Source: Ligustrum vulgare (Eukaryota > Streptophyta > Magnoliopsida > Lamiales > Oleaceae). From it: a stretch of DNA of 64,000 nt. A program made the position numbers and the translations under genes. Below, one piece after another: positions 12,660 through 25,448 of the stretch. The stretch spans positions 52,332,592 through 52,396,591 of the forward strand of contig OY743182.1 of the NCBI GenBank assembly GCA_963555705.1, written 5' to 3'. The notes beneath the pieces are model-generated. The model was not told the DNA's origin. It saw nothing but the letters and a program-made list of their open reading frames with translations, and made no database searches. How positions within the stretch are numbered: position 1 is the stretch's first letter; the number at the start of each line of letters is the position of its first letter.

Positions 12660-13345
12660 TTGGGAGGCCAGTGTGAAAGGCAAGAAGTGTTGCAAGCCGA
12701 AGTAAAGAAAAGGATCGAAATAAAGGAGGACGGTCAGGAATTGGAGATCGATGCAGCAGAAAATATTATCTTTAGAAAGCCCTCTACTAAACTAACCAGG
12801 CATCTGAGGCCGTTATATGTGAAGGCCCAAATTAATGGAATTCCAGTGTCAAAGGTTCTCATAGACAACGGGGCCGCTATAAATACCATCCCGTCCAGAA
12901 TGATGAGAAGATTCGCGAAAAAGGAGGATGATATGATCCTTACAGAAGTTATCCTCACAAGCTTCAATGAGAGGTCACGTCGGCCAAAGAGGTGATGCCA
13001 TTGGACGTTACCGTGGGGACCACAACAAGGACCACAGTTTTCTTCGTGATAGATGGTCCTACCATCTATAACGTACTTTTAGGGAGAGATTGGATCCATG
13101 GGATCCGGTGCATACCTTCATCGCTCCACCAGTGCTTAGTATTCTGGAATGATAAAGGAGAAGCAGAAGTGATACAGGCAGATCATAGACCTTTCGTAGC
13201 AGAAGCGAACTCTATAGAAATATTCATGTATGAGGGGAATTATGGGCCTGTTAGGGTAGTGCAAGAGGGAGAAGAAACTCAAGTCGTCACGCTAAGCGAA
13301 GAACCATTCTCGGTTGACGCCCTAACAGAGATGTTCAACCAATGA
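12660..13345 (+). pseudogene. Tat retroviral-type aspartic protease
   Basis: The catalytic motif VLIDNGAAINTIP begins near 12855, with the aspartate codon at 12864-12866. The flap-distal block YNVLLGRDWIHG and the family-typical stretch SLHQCLVFWND follow near 13060-13160. A frameshift around 12985-12995 separates the two halves. The enzyme would normally cleave the Gag-Pol polyprotein. This copy is split and presumably inactive. Confidence 0.85.
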
Positions 13346-13403
13346 GGCCAAATATAGTGGCCCTCGAAAAGCCAGTCATTGGCACAAAAGTGATCGAGGA
13401 ATC

Positions 13404-14880
13404 ATGACAAGCAATCAGCAAAAAGGAAATGTGGCCGATATTCGGGTCTCAAAAGCCAAATCAATGGCTTTAAATAATAAGTATGAAGAAAACACAAAAA
13501 ATACGAAAGAGGCAGCGGCATTGGCAATGTTTAGGTGCAAGTTAACCGTTTTTGAGTTGGAGCAAAATGTTGATGGAAAGATCTGCAAGCTGGATTGTTT
13601 GGAGGAAGATTTGCTCACAAAAGGCCTGGACAATGGAGCAATAGGGATATCTATACAGGGGCACGCTCAAACACAAGACCCTCTAGTAAAAGTGAACATT
13701 GGCGACAAAGGGGAAGAACGTCCAACGTTCATCAGCCAAAAGCTCAGTAGAGAGGTAAGTGATAAATTGATTACTTTGTTAAAAGAATATAGAGATTGTT
13801 TTGCTTGGGAATATGAACACATGCCTGGTTTAGATAGGAATTTGGTGGAACACAGATTGCCAACTAAGCATAATTTTAAGTCACATAAGCAACCACCTAG
13901 GCGTTTTGCCTCTAATGTATTACCTGAAGTAAAAAAGGAAATAGAACGTCTTTTAAAGGCCGGATTTATTAGGACGGCCAGGTATGTCGAATGGTTATCT
14001 AATATTGTGCCCGTGTCTAAAAATAATGGTAGCATTAGGGTGTGCATAGATTTCAGGAATCTAAATTTAGCCATGCCTAAAGATGAGTATCCTATGCCAA
14101 CGGTAGATTCCTTGGTAGACTCAACTGCGGGGCATGTCATGTATTCTTTCATGGATAGGTATTCCAGATACAACCAAATTTACATAGCTAACGAAGACTT
14201 GCATAAAACGGCCTTTAGATGTCCAGGGGCCTTGGGATGTTTTGAGTGGGTGGTCATGCCCTTCGGCCTAAAAAATGTCGGTTCCACTTATCAAAGGGCA
14301 ATGAATCTAATCTTTCATGACATGATCGGAGAATTTGTTGAAGTATATGTAGATGATATCGTAGTAAAGTCAATTAAGGAAAAAGACCATTTTCAACAAC
14401 TAAGACGTTCATTTGAACGAATGAGGCAGTATAAACTGAAGCTAAACCCTTTGAAATGTGTGTTAGGTGTTAATTCAGGAAACTTCCTTGGTTTTCTGGT
14501 ACACCAAAGGGGGATCGAACTTGACAAAAATAAAGCTAGAGTCATTCTAGAAGCAAAACCGCCTGCCAATAAAAATGAATTGCAAAAATTCCTAGGTCAA
14601 GTGAATTTCCTAAGGAGTTTTAATTCTAATTGTGCAGGGCGAACGAAAGTTTTTTCGCCTCTCTTAAAGTTGAAAAATCAAGACGAATTTGTCTGGCGGG
14701 AAGAACACCAAAAGGCTTTCGAAAGCCTAAAGGTATACTTATCAAATTCGCCTGTGCTGGTGTCACCAATACATGGGAAGCCAATGATAGTTTATATATC
14801 GGAGGAGTAAGGATCTGTAGCCAGAATGGTCGCGCAAGAAGACCAAGTGGGCGAGGAAAGAGCTATTTACTATTTAAGCG
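13404..14880 (+). pseudogene. Tat reverse transcriptase and start of RNase H
   Basis: A 468-codon open stretch to 14810. Motifs in order are FRNLNLAMPKDEYPMP, FMDRYSRYNQIY (catalytic Asp retained), a variant of the usual FGLKNA..TYQR, and YVDD at 14346-14357. The thumb/connection block NFLGFLVHQRGIE follows. TAA at 14808 ends the frame just before the RNase H block, and a frameshift near 14876-14885 moves the rest of RNase H (SATEKLCLALYF) to another frame. The enzyme would copy element RNA into DNA. The RT core looks intact but the polyprotein is broken downstream. Confidence 0.9.
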
Positions 14881-14884
14881 GCAG

Positions 14885-15630
14885 TTGACAAAGTGTGAAT
14901 GTAATTATTCAGCTACAGAAAAACTGTGTCTTGCTCTATATTTCACATGTACTAAATTAAGGGCCTATTTACGGCCTATAATCGTGTATTTGATATCTAA
15001 GGTAAATATAGTCAAGTATTTGTTTTCTCGCCCTGTTTTACATCAGAGAATTGGCCTTTGGACGTTGGCTCTTTCTGAATTTGAAATACAACATATACCC
15101 CAAAAGGCAATTAAAAATCAAGCTGTAGCCAACTTTTTGGCTGACCATCCATGGTTGGATATGCCCAAGGAGGTTAGTTTAGAAGTGGAATCGCTCGAAA
15201 CGAAGCATTAGGTTTTATACTTCGATGGATCAAAAACTTACCAGGGTGCGGGAGTTGGTATAGTTTTAATCAATCCCCTGGGAGTCTGTTACAAATATGC
15301 TCTCACCTTGGAAGGGACATTTACCAACAATCAAGTCGAGTATGAAGCATTAATCACGGGGCTAGAACTGTTAGTAGAGCTGAAAGTGGAAAATGTAATT
15401 ATCCGGGGAGATTCTCAGGTTGTAATATACCAATTGACGGGCGATTTCAAATGCCAAAGCGATTCCGTGGTAAAGCAACACGAGCTCGCCCAAGAGCTTT
15501 TGGAGGAATTTGATCAAGTGAAGCTTCAGTATATAAGCAGAATTTACAACAATGTAGCGAACGAATTAGCCCAAGTCGCCTCGGGTTATTCAAAAGTGGC
15601 AAATGCAACAACAACTTGTGAGTATGGAAT
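14885..15630 (+). pseudogene. Tat RNase H end and second archaeal-type RNase H
   Basis: After the first RNase H (to about 15160, ending ANFLADHP) a TAG at 15209 interrupts. The same frame then continues with LYFDGSKTYQGAGVG, NNQVEYEALITGLELL and RGDSQVVIYQL, the signature of the additional aRNH domain found in Tat-lineage pol. The D..E..D residues expected for RNase H catalysis are visible. This second domain is the main reason for the Tat assignment. Confidence 0.88.
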
Positions 15631-15839
15631 AATCCTGCCCGCCGTACAAAGAAGGATAAAGGGAAGCAGTTTTCATTGTATACAAACCGGGGACGCCACA
15701 GACTGGAGGGAAGAACTAAAGAAATTTTTGGAAGAACCCGGTGGAAGAAACAACAGAAAAATGAAATTGCATGCATTGAATTACGTGCTCATAGACGGAC
15801 AAGAATACAAGAAACGCTCAGATGGGTTGTTACTAAAAT

Positions 15840-16966
15840 GCATAGGTTTGAGCGAAGTCAAGACTATTATGGCAGAAGTTCATGAAGGGATATGTGGGGC
15901 CCATCAATCCTGCCAAAAAATGAGATGGCTGATTATTAGGAGTGGATATTTTTTGCCCAAAATGGGAGAATCATGCATACAATACTCAAAAATTTGCTTA
16001 GCATGTCAGAGGCACGGATCAATCCAAAGAGCACAAGCCAGGAAAATGGCGCCTATTATTAAACCTTGGCCGTTTAGAGGTTAGGCTATGGATTTAATAG
16101 GGAATATTTACCCCCCATCGTCCAAACAACACACGTTCATCATTGTGGCAACAGACTTCTTTCCTAAGTGGGTAGAGGTTGTCCCTTTAAAAGAGATTTC
16201 CCAAAAAAATGACATAAAATTCATTCGTGACCACATTATTTATAGGTTCGGGGTACCACATACCATAATGGTAGATCATGGAATCTCGTTGAATGGGAAT
16301 CTAATAAAAGAGTTCTTGGACGAATTTAACATCAAGCTAGTTAACTCTACGCCTTATTATGCTCAGTCTAGCGGGCAAGCAGAGTCATCCAACAAAACCT
16401 TGAAGAGCATTGTACGAAAAATGTTGGGCGAAAATGCCAGGAATTGGCACGAATACTTGAACAATGCCTTGTGGGCTTACAGGACGTCTCCACGAACGAG
16501 TACAGGTGTAACTCCATTTCAGCTAACTTATGGACAAGAAACAGTACTACCTATGGAGATCAACGTGCAATCAATTTGAACAAGTCTACAGAGCCATCTG
16601 TGGGAAGACGACTATGCAAAATTAATGGTTCAAAATCTTTTAGAACTGGACGAATTAAAGTTGGACGTCCTTGATAGATTGCAAGTTCAGAAGCAAAAAG
16701 TGGCTAAATATTACAACAACAGAGTGATAGCCAAATTATTTAGTGTGGGCGATTTGGTCTGGAAAACCATACTCCCGTTAAAAAGTAAAAATCCCAGATA
16801 TGGGAAATGGTCGCCTAATTGGGAAGGTCCGTTTATGGTAAGCAGTGTGTTGCCCAACGGAGCTTATCATCTGGAAGATCTAGATAACACAAAACACATA
16901 AGATCCATCAACGGCAAATACTTGAAGAAATATGTTCCTTCCATATGGGAGGATGAACAAATATAA
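15840..16966 (+). pseudogene. Tat integrase
   Basis: The zinc-binding HHCC domain is visible as HEGICGAHQSCQKM and CLACQRHG (15880-16015). A TAG at 16082 interrupts. The catalytic core follows in the same frame: ATDFFPKWVEVV, a VDHG block where VDNG is usual, and SGQAESSNKTL with the catalytic glutamate. After a TGA at 16577 the frame continues into the C-terminal domain (WEGPFMVSSVLPNGAYHL, ending WEDEQI). Integrase would insert the cDNA. Two stops make this copy defective, though the D, D, E triad positions are recognisable. Confidence 0.88.
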
Positions 16967-17282
16967 GCACATTGTATTTCACCGAGAAAAGTGCTTAATT
17001 ATCATACAAACAAGAGGATATAGAGAAAAGATGTGCCTAAACAGATACTATGGATATGTGCAGGAAAGAAATCCAATCATATTTCATTACTGAAATGGAG
17101 TGTCGGTACACTATTATGGCTATAAAAGTAAAAGGCAATATTGTTCCAAAATGAGTCTGCTATAGCTTTCCCCAAAGAGAACGTGCCTGCTCTCTGAGTG
17201 CTTGCCACTCCTCGTCCTGGTCCTTCGAAGTAGCGGCTAACTCGGCCATGCGTCCTTCATCAACGATAATATTTGAAAGACG

Positions 17283-20002
17283 TCAAAAGACTGACTTGGC
17301 TCGTTCCAGCTCCAAAGAAGCATTTCTCTTTTTAGCGGCCAGCTGAGCCCTGCAATCATCCATTTTCGCCTGAATTTCCTTCAGCTCTGCATTCAGGGAG
17401 GCTATTAGAGAGTCTTCCAAGACGACTTCGGAGGAAATTTCATCAAGGACGACTTTGCTTTTCTCTAATTCAGCACTGAGGGACTCTTTCTCATCTAATG
17501 CACGAATGAATTGAATGTTTTGCTCCTTCAGCTCTACGTTCCTAGCCAACAAGGAGTTTACCTCAGACTGAACGATCTTCAGGGCCAGTTTTATGTCATG
17601 GGGGATGTCAAGAGATGGGAGAACGAATGCCTGGGTCATTTGCACGCTCAATTCCTCAAATCTGTCCCGGTGATTGGAACCCCTGGCCAGAGTAATATCC
17701 AAATCCAAGAAGGAAGTAAAGTTAAGAATTGACTGCTTAAAGATCTTTCTACTTTCTTCTGAAGGCATGACGGACAGGGGAGGAGAGTGAGGTATGGGCG
17801 CATGGGAAGAACTGCTTGCGCAGTACCGGTCCCAAGCGGCAAACAAATCCTGGATGGAGTGCAAAACAGTATCAGCGCCTTGTAAAAGAAAAATGTATCA
17901 TTGAACGTTTCTTCTACTGATAATAAAAAGCAAAATAGTGCGAATAGACAATTGCCTCATCTGTCATTTTGGGGGAAGAGGAAGGAGGTGTGTCCTCAAG
18001 GGACCCAATCGTACTGGGGGCTTTACCCTTGGTTGGACGATGGACGCCCATGGCAGTAGACAAATTCGCGGATGTCCCTATAAAGAAATATGAACAGGGG
18101 ATAAGATGCAACAACAGGGCATATGGAGAATGTTGATACACAATAATTACCTTCTAGCACCGCACGTGGGGGATCAATGCCCTGAAGGGCCGAAATTTCT
18201 TGGGTAAGATGAGTAGTCAAGGGTCTCAGGTCCTTTAACACCTTCTCTGACGAAGGTCCCTCACTAACCTTGCCTTTCTGAGATTCCAAGTGGAACTATA
18301 AATGCAATGAAGCCACTTTATGAGTAAATGATTACGATAAAAGGCCATAGGTTACCTTTCTGGTAAAAGGGACGTCCTCATCATCTTCATCCTCAGACGT
18401 ACTTGCAAGCAAGACGGCAGGCCGTTTACGGCTAGAAGCATCGGTCAACGTTGATTGCTTCCTGCGAACAAACGGAGATGGCGGCTTGATAGATAGAGTG
18501 GCAAATGCAATCGGGGAACCAGAAGAGGAAACGCCCGGGCCCTCCAACGAATGAAAATCACGGTGAACATCATTTGCGAAGAGCCTGCGCTTGACAGATG
18601 GCCAAAACTGATCAAAGAGAGGATGTGCAACGGAAGAAGGATTGAAGGGTACCAAAGCGAATCCATCAACTAAGAAATTATTATGGACCTCAATGGCCCC
18701 AACCTCTCTTCTAATGATGGTGTGAAATCGCTCTAATAGGCTCCTAGAAAAGCAGGGAGGTACAGGCCATGACTGCCCAAAGTCAAGCTGGCGGGCAAAG
18801 AATTGGGGAGCATAGAGTTCAACTCCCGCTTTAGCATTGGTACCGGTAACGATGTCATGAAACAAGTCTTTACCAGTCAAATACTGGACCCAAATGGGCA
18901 AGGAAGTACGTGCATTATCCAGTGTGGCGGGGGGATGTACATAAGAAGGGACCTGATGGGTAGAGAAAGGAAAGAAAGTAGGGACTGAATGCAAATTATA
19001 GAAGAAAGTAAATACATCCCTATTGGATGATTTTGTAACATCCAACTAGTAAATAAGTAGCCCGTAGCAAGAAGCGGAAAGAGGAGAAACTGATGAGGTA
19101 TGAAATTGTGGGAAGTACGCTCTCAACCACAATTGAGCAAGCCAGAGGGGTCCACTCCCAGTGGGAGACGCTCCATTCCTCAGTTGGTGTTGGAGGGAAG
19201 TCATACCTCTATAAAAGGCGGCCAGGAAGAAAGAGCAAAGATTTAAAGACCTATCACGTGCTAGCTCATTCGCTATAGGCAAATATGACGTGGAGGGTTT
19301 AAGACTTGGGACGCAAAGAACATACATGCATACCCATACTTGGAGGAAAGCTACGCGCTCAGTATGATTGGGTTCTACCAGAGGGTTATTGTTGTAAATC
19401 TCCTGCATACCTGAATAAGAATCAGTATATTTCTTGTCAAATTTCGGGGCAGTGGCCGATACTGAAATGGCAGGGAAAATCATGTCGCCCAGAGGCGGGA
19501 GGTTCACTAAAGCACCAACATCCCTCAAAGTAACAAACATCGGGCCAAGGGGGAAAATAAAGGTGTTATATTCAGAAGACAAAAAACTCAGTGCCATGGG
19601 GAAAAGGATGGGGTGGTAAACAGGAGGGCGTAAAGTGATTTCCAATAAATCAGAAATTTTGGCCCGGTCAAAAATCTCTTTTGTGGGGCCATGGCCCACC
19701 ATGCTTGCATGCCACCGGCGAAACGTAGTGTCAGCCTTCGGCCAAGTGCGTATACCCTTCTCTCTGATTGGCTTTAGCGGAAAAGGGTTTAAGAACGGCA
19801 GGTCTTAAGTACAAGGAAATAACTGGCCCACATCCACTTGCCTGATTGAGTCAGCATCATTAAAATATGGGCCCAAGAAAAATTCATTCTTGTTAAGATT
19901 GGCCGGAGAAAGAGGAGCTGGGTTCACGTATGGTTTAGTAAGCAGTGTCTTGAAATCGTCGAAAGAAAGGAAATTTTCGAGTTGCTTCCCTGAAGTTGGC
20001 AT
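17283..20002 (-). pseudogene. Antisense plant mobile domain (PMD) gene inside the Tat element
   Basis: Read on the minus strand between integrase and the 3' LTR. Exon 1 runs from ATG at 20002 (MPTSGKQLENF) to 18356 (donor GTAACC). Exon 2 is 18295-18151 and exon 3 begins 18077, both with good GT/AG sites and matching phases. The last exon starts near 17878 and ends at 17283. The third donor is unclear. Exon 1 holds the aminotransferase-like PMD fold (LPIANELARDRSL, GPLWLAQLWLRAYFP). The last exon is a coiled coil rich in Glu, Lys and Leu. Two in-frame stops (TAA 19807-19805, TAG 19048-19046) break exon 1. Antisense ORFs of this kind are known from Tat-lineage elements, and their role is not established. 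Confidence 0.82.
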
Positions 20003-20290
20003 TGTTAAAAGAATGTGTGCGAAGTATGAAGGTTGAGGTGAAGTGGTAGACGGTGAACAGTAACCTTTATAGAAGGAAAAATAAGGCGGCGATGGTAAGC
20101 GCAGATGAAAGTGGGAGAAAGTGTGAACGTGGGAGAAGTGACGTGATGGAGTGGCGCACCCTTTGAAAAAACGAGGGTCATGAAGCGTCAAATCTTTTGC
20201 AGAATGCGGAGTGGCGCCATTGAGAAACGTAAAGGCGCGACACCTAATATCAGAATATAGCTTAGAATTAATAAAATTGATATTAATTCC

Positions 20291-20308
20291 GCCATATTGG
20301 GGGGTAAT
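20291..20308 (+). other. Polypurine tract of the Tat element
   Basis: The GGGGGG-containing run directly precedes the 3' LTR start TGTTGACG and would prime plus-strand DNA synthesis. Confidence 0.6.
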
Positions 20309-20978
20309 TGTTGACGCCCAAAAGTACAAGAGACCTAAATCTTGGCCCAAACCGAAAGAGGCCCAACATTAAAGACTCATTATAGGCAAAAGGTTGGACG
20401 ACTGGGCGATTGTGCGGCATCTAGGATATTTGGGCGACAGGGCGAGGGATGAAGCCGTTGGGCGACTAAGCAAGCGAAAGTAAGTTCTGACACTTGTCTT
20501 ATGATCACATGGCCAGTTGTTGAAGAAGATGGCAGTTGAGGGGATGAATTGTGGAAGTTACTTAAAGTAACGTGGCAAGTGGACGTTACAAGGACGTGGG
20601 CAACAGTTATGCAACGTGAAAGAAACAAGTTAATCCATGAAAGCGTTACAAAATAAGGCGGCAAACCAAAGATTCAAATATTGGCAGCAGTTGAAGGAAG
20701 TTCGTACATTTGTATTTATTGTAAAAACTTAATCATTTAGAGGGACGAATCAATCAAATCTCAAAAAGAGAATATGTAATTTCTTTTATCTTTACTTTTA
20801 TCGTCAAACTCCTAGTGTAATTCGTGTGCTTGCGCCCCTTAGAGGTGTTTTATCTTCACCGTAATCTTCATCAATAAAGCACCCCTCGTTGGGACTTTGT
20901 CTCGAGAGGTTTGTTCCTTACATATTCGTATGATCTCCCTTTTGGTAATTCTTAGCGAGGTGACCTCCGCGCGAAACA
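20309..20978 (+). repeat. 3' LTR of the Tat element
   Basis: Starts TGTTGACGCCC, ends GCGCGAAACA and is followed by the CTAAA duplication. It closely matches 8999-9678. Confidence 0.9.
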
Positions 20979-20983
20979 CTAAA

Positions 20984-21097
20984 TAATTATATGGACCAAG
21001 AGATTGACCCGCTTTATTATACCTCATAAGAAATTAACCTACTTCTCAAATCCGAAATATATTCATAACATTAATTATATTATGAATAAAATTATAT

Positions 21098-21151
<54 letters not shown>

Positions 21152-22160
21152 CAATTAAAAAAAATAAAACAATTGCCTTACAAGAAAAGGGGATGTACCC
21201 ACCCTTTCAAAATGATTGGAGGACCCCCCCCCCCCCCCAATTGAAATGAGGGGGGGGAGGTCGACCCCTCATTTATTTTAAATGAGGGTCGATCCCACTG
21301 TTAAAAAAGGGAACTGAATTTACTTCCCTTTTTTTCTCTCCGCTTTTAAACAGTTGATTGCCCATATTTATAGTTTTTATCGGGAATTAAGCTGCAATTA
21401 TTTTGCTTGCTCTTTTAGTCCCAAAAAAATATAAGATTTATATTTAAATCCCAAAAATTATTAAAAACTATCAAAATGATTCTAAAAAAATTATTGGGTT
21501 ATATGAAGTCGAAATAGAGAGTTGGTGCCATATGAAGTTGTCGACGAGTACTTCGTAACGATATTTTCGGATCGTGAAATCGATAACCGAGGTAAAAGTT
21601 ATCGCTCGTCAAAATTTACCACTTAAAACTATTTTATTTCGATTTATTTTTAAATGGCTACTTTCGTAACTTTCAATATATTATTCTGAAATACTCACAA
21701 TCTAATTTCCCGTAACTTTACCAAAACGCAATATAGTCAATTATAGCAAAAGTTGCGGCTTGTCAAAATAGGCCGTTTAAAACTTACATTTCGAATTGCC
21801 AACATTCTTTATTAAAGTTTTTGAGTCACATATGTCAACCAAATACGTGTCTACAATATACCATTTAACGAATTATTTGTTCCACTTTGAAGTACATTTC
21901 ATACACTTCAATCCATATCTTCCCAATTATGGAATCAATAGTCAATTTACTAAATCGATAAAAATACTAAAAGTAATATTTAATATTCTTATTTGTTTTT
22001 CGTTTATATTACATTAACTAAACTAAAAGTCTTATCTAATGTTGAATAGACTCATCTATATAAGTCAAATAAATTAAAATTTCAATTGACTTTCAAGTGG
22101 GTCCCGTTAAATGTGAATAATTTAATATAATAACAGGACTAATTTTTTGGGTCGTTACCA
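20984..22160 (-). mobile_element. Del/Tekay-like gypsy solo LTR (minus strand), 5' portion
   Basis: Continuation of 7400-8998 after the Tat insertion. Its minus-strand start TGGTAACGACCC lies at 22160. It includes an AAT microsatellite (21101-21149) and a 15-C run (21224-21238). No protein domain is present. Confidence 0.72.
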
Positions 22161-23010
22161 TTTTTATGATACTTGGTCTCAATCATAACTTCAAACATTT
22201 TTCATTCATTTCTACTCTTCGATCATCATCTTCATCAAAAGTCACAACCCACTCCTCAACCTCAATGACTGATTTCTGATTCCCTACCACAGCATCAACC
22301 ACCAGCCCACCACCCGCATCAACCACCACCACCACCACCGCTCATATCAACCACAACCACCAGAAGAATCAACCACCATCGAAACTTTGTTGCACGTGTC
22401 TTACCTTGTTACTGGTGATGGCCATTAAGAAGCTTCTAATTGAAGAAGACAAGCAGCACTACCACCACACAACAATACAGTCGACTTCGATATGCTTGAT
22501 TGCTAGCACCGACAGGGGTGGGACATTTTTTGAATGCAGACGAGCATCCGGCATGGTGGTGCGGTGTTGTTGATTCGGGTGGTGGTTGTTCGGTTGTGGT
22601 GGTGGGGAGTTGGCGTTAGTCGTATCTCTGGGAAGATGAAGAGGAGTCCATATATTTCAGTAAATTTTTTTTTGTGAAGTAAAGCTCAGTTTGCTTTTTT
22701 TTTTTTTTTAAGAAGTACACAAGGCAATTTTACCATGGACAAATCAACATGTATGGTTAAAGATGAGGAATGTTCGCTAAAATTAATGTATACCGCAAGT
22801 GCACAATTCGTGTACAAGTATTAAAGAAATGAGAGGTTGTCGTAACCATGAGAATTCATCAATTTTAAATGAGTCTTTTTTGGTAGAAATTCGATTATAA
22901 TTTTGTTTATAAACTTTGTTAATTAAACTTTTTTGTGTTTAAAAAATATTTTTTTATTATGTTAGGTAAAATATGTGGTTAAAAAGTGGAGAAAGAAAAT
23001 ATATATGGTT
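22161..23010. repeat. Unclassified 1.1-kb repeat, tandem unit 2, right part
   Basis: Matches 6283-7168 closely, including the CAC/CCA-rich and GGT-rich tracts, and ends at the shared ATGGTT. With 7176-7399 it makes a full second unit. Confidence 0.78.
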
Positions 23011-23763
23011 AAAAAGTAGGTTGTGTTGTGCTTTTTTCCTCCCACAAATGTACAGATCGCACAAGTAATAAAGTGTACAATGATTTCGTATATTATTCCC
23101 ACAAGGTTTGAGATAAATTATATTCTACATTACTAACTTTAATCGAACGGGAAAATATAAATTAAAATTAAATATAATAAAAAATATAAAAGAAGCGACT
23201 TATTTAGTTTGAATGAGACTAAAATTGCAAAATAAATAAAGTGGGATTTGTAAATATATGGAAGGAATGTATTGGAATTCGAATCCACATAGTAATGTCT
23301 ATTTCAATTCAACAATTTTTTTTAATTTAGCCCATTCATATGTCCATGACAAACGATAAAACTACTATATTTAACTTTCTTTTTCAAAACAAATTAAATT
23401 TATCATAAACACGACCCGAATATATTCTTAATTTGAATGTGAATGTTATGATGCATTAATCAACAAAGTGTTCGGCCGCTCTTATCCGCCATTTTATTTT
23501 TTTATTTTTTTGGTGTTTTTAGGTAAAATGTGTGGTTGAATATAGGATGGAGAAAATGTATGTGGTTAAAAAGTAATTCGAAAAATTGTGTCGTTTATCC
23601 TTTTGGCGGCTAAAATAAATAGAATTTGAATTATAATGTATATTATTTGAGTTTTCTAGGTAAGATGTGTACTTAAAAATTGAAGAGAAAAAATGTGTAT
23701 GATTAAAAAGTAATATGGAAAATTTTGTCAATTTTAATTTAAATTATAAATGGTAGCCAAAGG
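23011..23763. repeat. AT-rich, partly LTR-like degenerate sequence
   Basis: The part from about 23050 shares scattered blocks (CGCA..AAGTAATAAAGTG, then TTCCCAC.AGG) with the start of the solo LTR at 23769, so it is probably a diverged relative. The remainder, to 23763, is AT-rich with short repeated phrases (GGTAAAATGTGTGGTT-like) and no gene. Confidence 0.45.
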
Positions 23764-23768
23764 GAGCC

Positions 23769-25443
23769 TGTTCTTGTGAAATCGCAAGTGTACGATATCG
23801 CAATCAAGTAATAAAGTGGACCTTAGAGTCCGGATTATCGTTCCCACGAGGACTGCTATTAATTACCGAAATATTTCAGTTCTTAACTTTATTTGAACAA
23901 ATGAAAATCGTTTTAAGAATAAAACTCTAGAATTAAGAAATGGAACTAATGGATTAAAAATAATTGTTAAATTGTTTTGTTTTCAAATAAGATTGTAAAG
24001 TAGTTGGGATTCACGATTTCACCTAACTAATTAAATCAATTCCAATTCCATTTTTATTTCCTAAATATGCATTCGGTCGAATTCACTAATATAAATTGAA
24101 ATTCCTCTCTCGAGTTTAAATCAATCCTACCTAAATAAGTCAACCTTGTATCTCTACAGCGGGTCCGAATATTCCTTATTTAGATGCATTACATACAAGA
24201 ATTCACACACGACCGCAATAATAGCAATAGTATATCTCTATCTCTCGTTCAATTATCGGATTTATTACCATGTTCTAAATTATTAACTCACCTCTCGGAT
24301 TATGGAAATAATTCAATATATCATGAACTGGTGATCAAGAAATTCAAGCATTAAGAACAATAATAAATCAATACATGCAACAAAACATTAAAACAACGGA
24401 ATTTGGAATTAAAATAATATGACTAGGCTACATCGTTCATCTCAACATAGAATTTAGTTACACATCATCAATAAAGAATAATAACAATAAAAATTAACGT
24501 TCATTAAAAATAATATAAAGAATGGAAATCTTGCACCAAGTTTTGATTCTTCAATTATCTTCAATTCACGCCCCTTTGCGATGCTTGATTCCCCAAGAAT
24601 TTGATGTTGATTTCTCGATTGTGGCTCGTTCTTTGGAGAGGCAAAGGTCCGATTTTCGTGCAAAGAGGTTCTATTTATAGTTGGTGAAGAGATCAAGTTG
24701 AAGAAGGAAAGAAATTCATCAAATCCGCGCGCGAGTCTTTTTTGGTATCTGCACGGCGTTCAGTATTTTCGACCATATCTTTCTCTTTCCTTATCCGATT
24801 AAGATTATTCAAATTGTGTTAGAAAGATAACTTAAAGTGCTACAATTCTTATTGAAATATGATTTTCCTAATTCGAACGTTTCATGCCCCAAAATTGGTC
24901 TCAAAGTCCAAATAGAATTCTGTCCAGAATCTTCTAGGATTGGAATCAATTTTATGGTAATATTCTTATCATATTCCATTCCTTTTTGACTTATACTTGC
25001 ATCCAATTAACTCCTAAAAATCCTCAAAATATCTTCTTATTATCCAAATCAATCATTGAATATTTGCAAGTTGGTCCCTCGTGTTTAATTTGCTCTTCAG
25101 TCCTTCAACTTCCAATTGCAACGATACAGTCCCCATACTTTGGAGTCTTCTCAATTTGCTCGTTTCAACTCTCAATTCCTTCAATTGGATCCTCCAACAT
25201 CTGATTTGTTTACTTCACCACATTGCATCTTTCCGGTTGACGTCACAAACTTATCAATTGCTCATTTTAGCTTCAATTAACATCCAATTATGCATTTTTC
25301 TCATCAATTACTTCATTCTTCATCTTTTGAGATATTTTCTGCAAAGTAAACAAATAAACACAAATTAAATTGTATATATTCTAAAACGATAATAATTTAT
25401 TCTAATTTAGACGTACAAATAAGTGTATAAAATACTCTTATCA
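23769..25443. mobile_element. Solo LTR, 1.7 kb, target duplication GAGCC
   Basis: TG..CA ends (TGTTCTTGTG to CTCTTATCA) are flanked by perfect GAGCC copies at 23764-23768 and 25444-25448. No coding domain, primer site or second LTR is present, as left by LTR-LTR recombination. The size would suit an Athila-like gypsy LTR, but the lineage is not demonstrated. Confidence 0.8.
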
Positions 25444-25448
25444 GAGCC

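Larger units (their letters stand above)
8999..20978 (+). mobile_element. Near-full-length Ty3/gypsy retrotransposon, Tat lineage, with antisense gene
   Basis: A 12-kb element bounded by LTRs 8999-9678 and 20309-20978 and a perfect 5-bp duplication CTAAA (8994-8998 and 20979-20983). The order is LTR, gag, protease, reverse transcriptase, RNase H, second archaeal-type RNase H, integrase, a 3-kb region coding on the opposite strand, purine tract, LTR. Two RNase H domains and an antisense ORF before the 3' LTR are hallmarks of the Tat group (Retand/Ogre relatives). Gag-pol carries several frameshifts and stops, so the copy is not autonomous. It inserted into a pre-existing minus-strand LTR. Confidence 0.92.

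Noticed and set aside
21004..21249. Asparagine-repeat ORF
   Set aside because: It is an AAT microsatellite inside an LTR.
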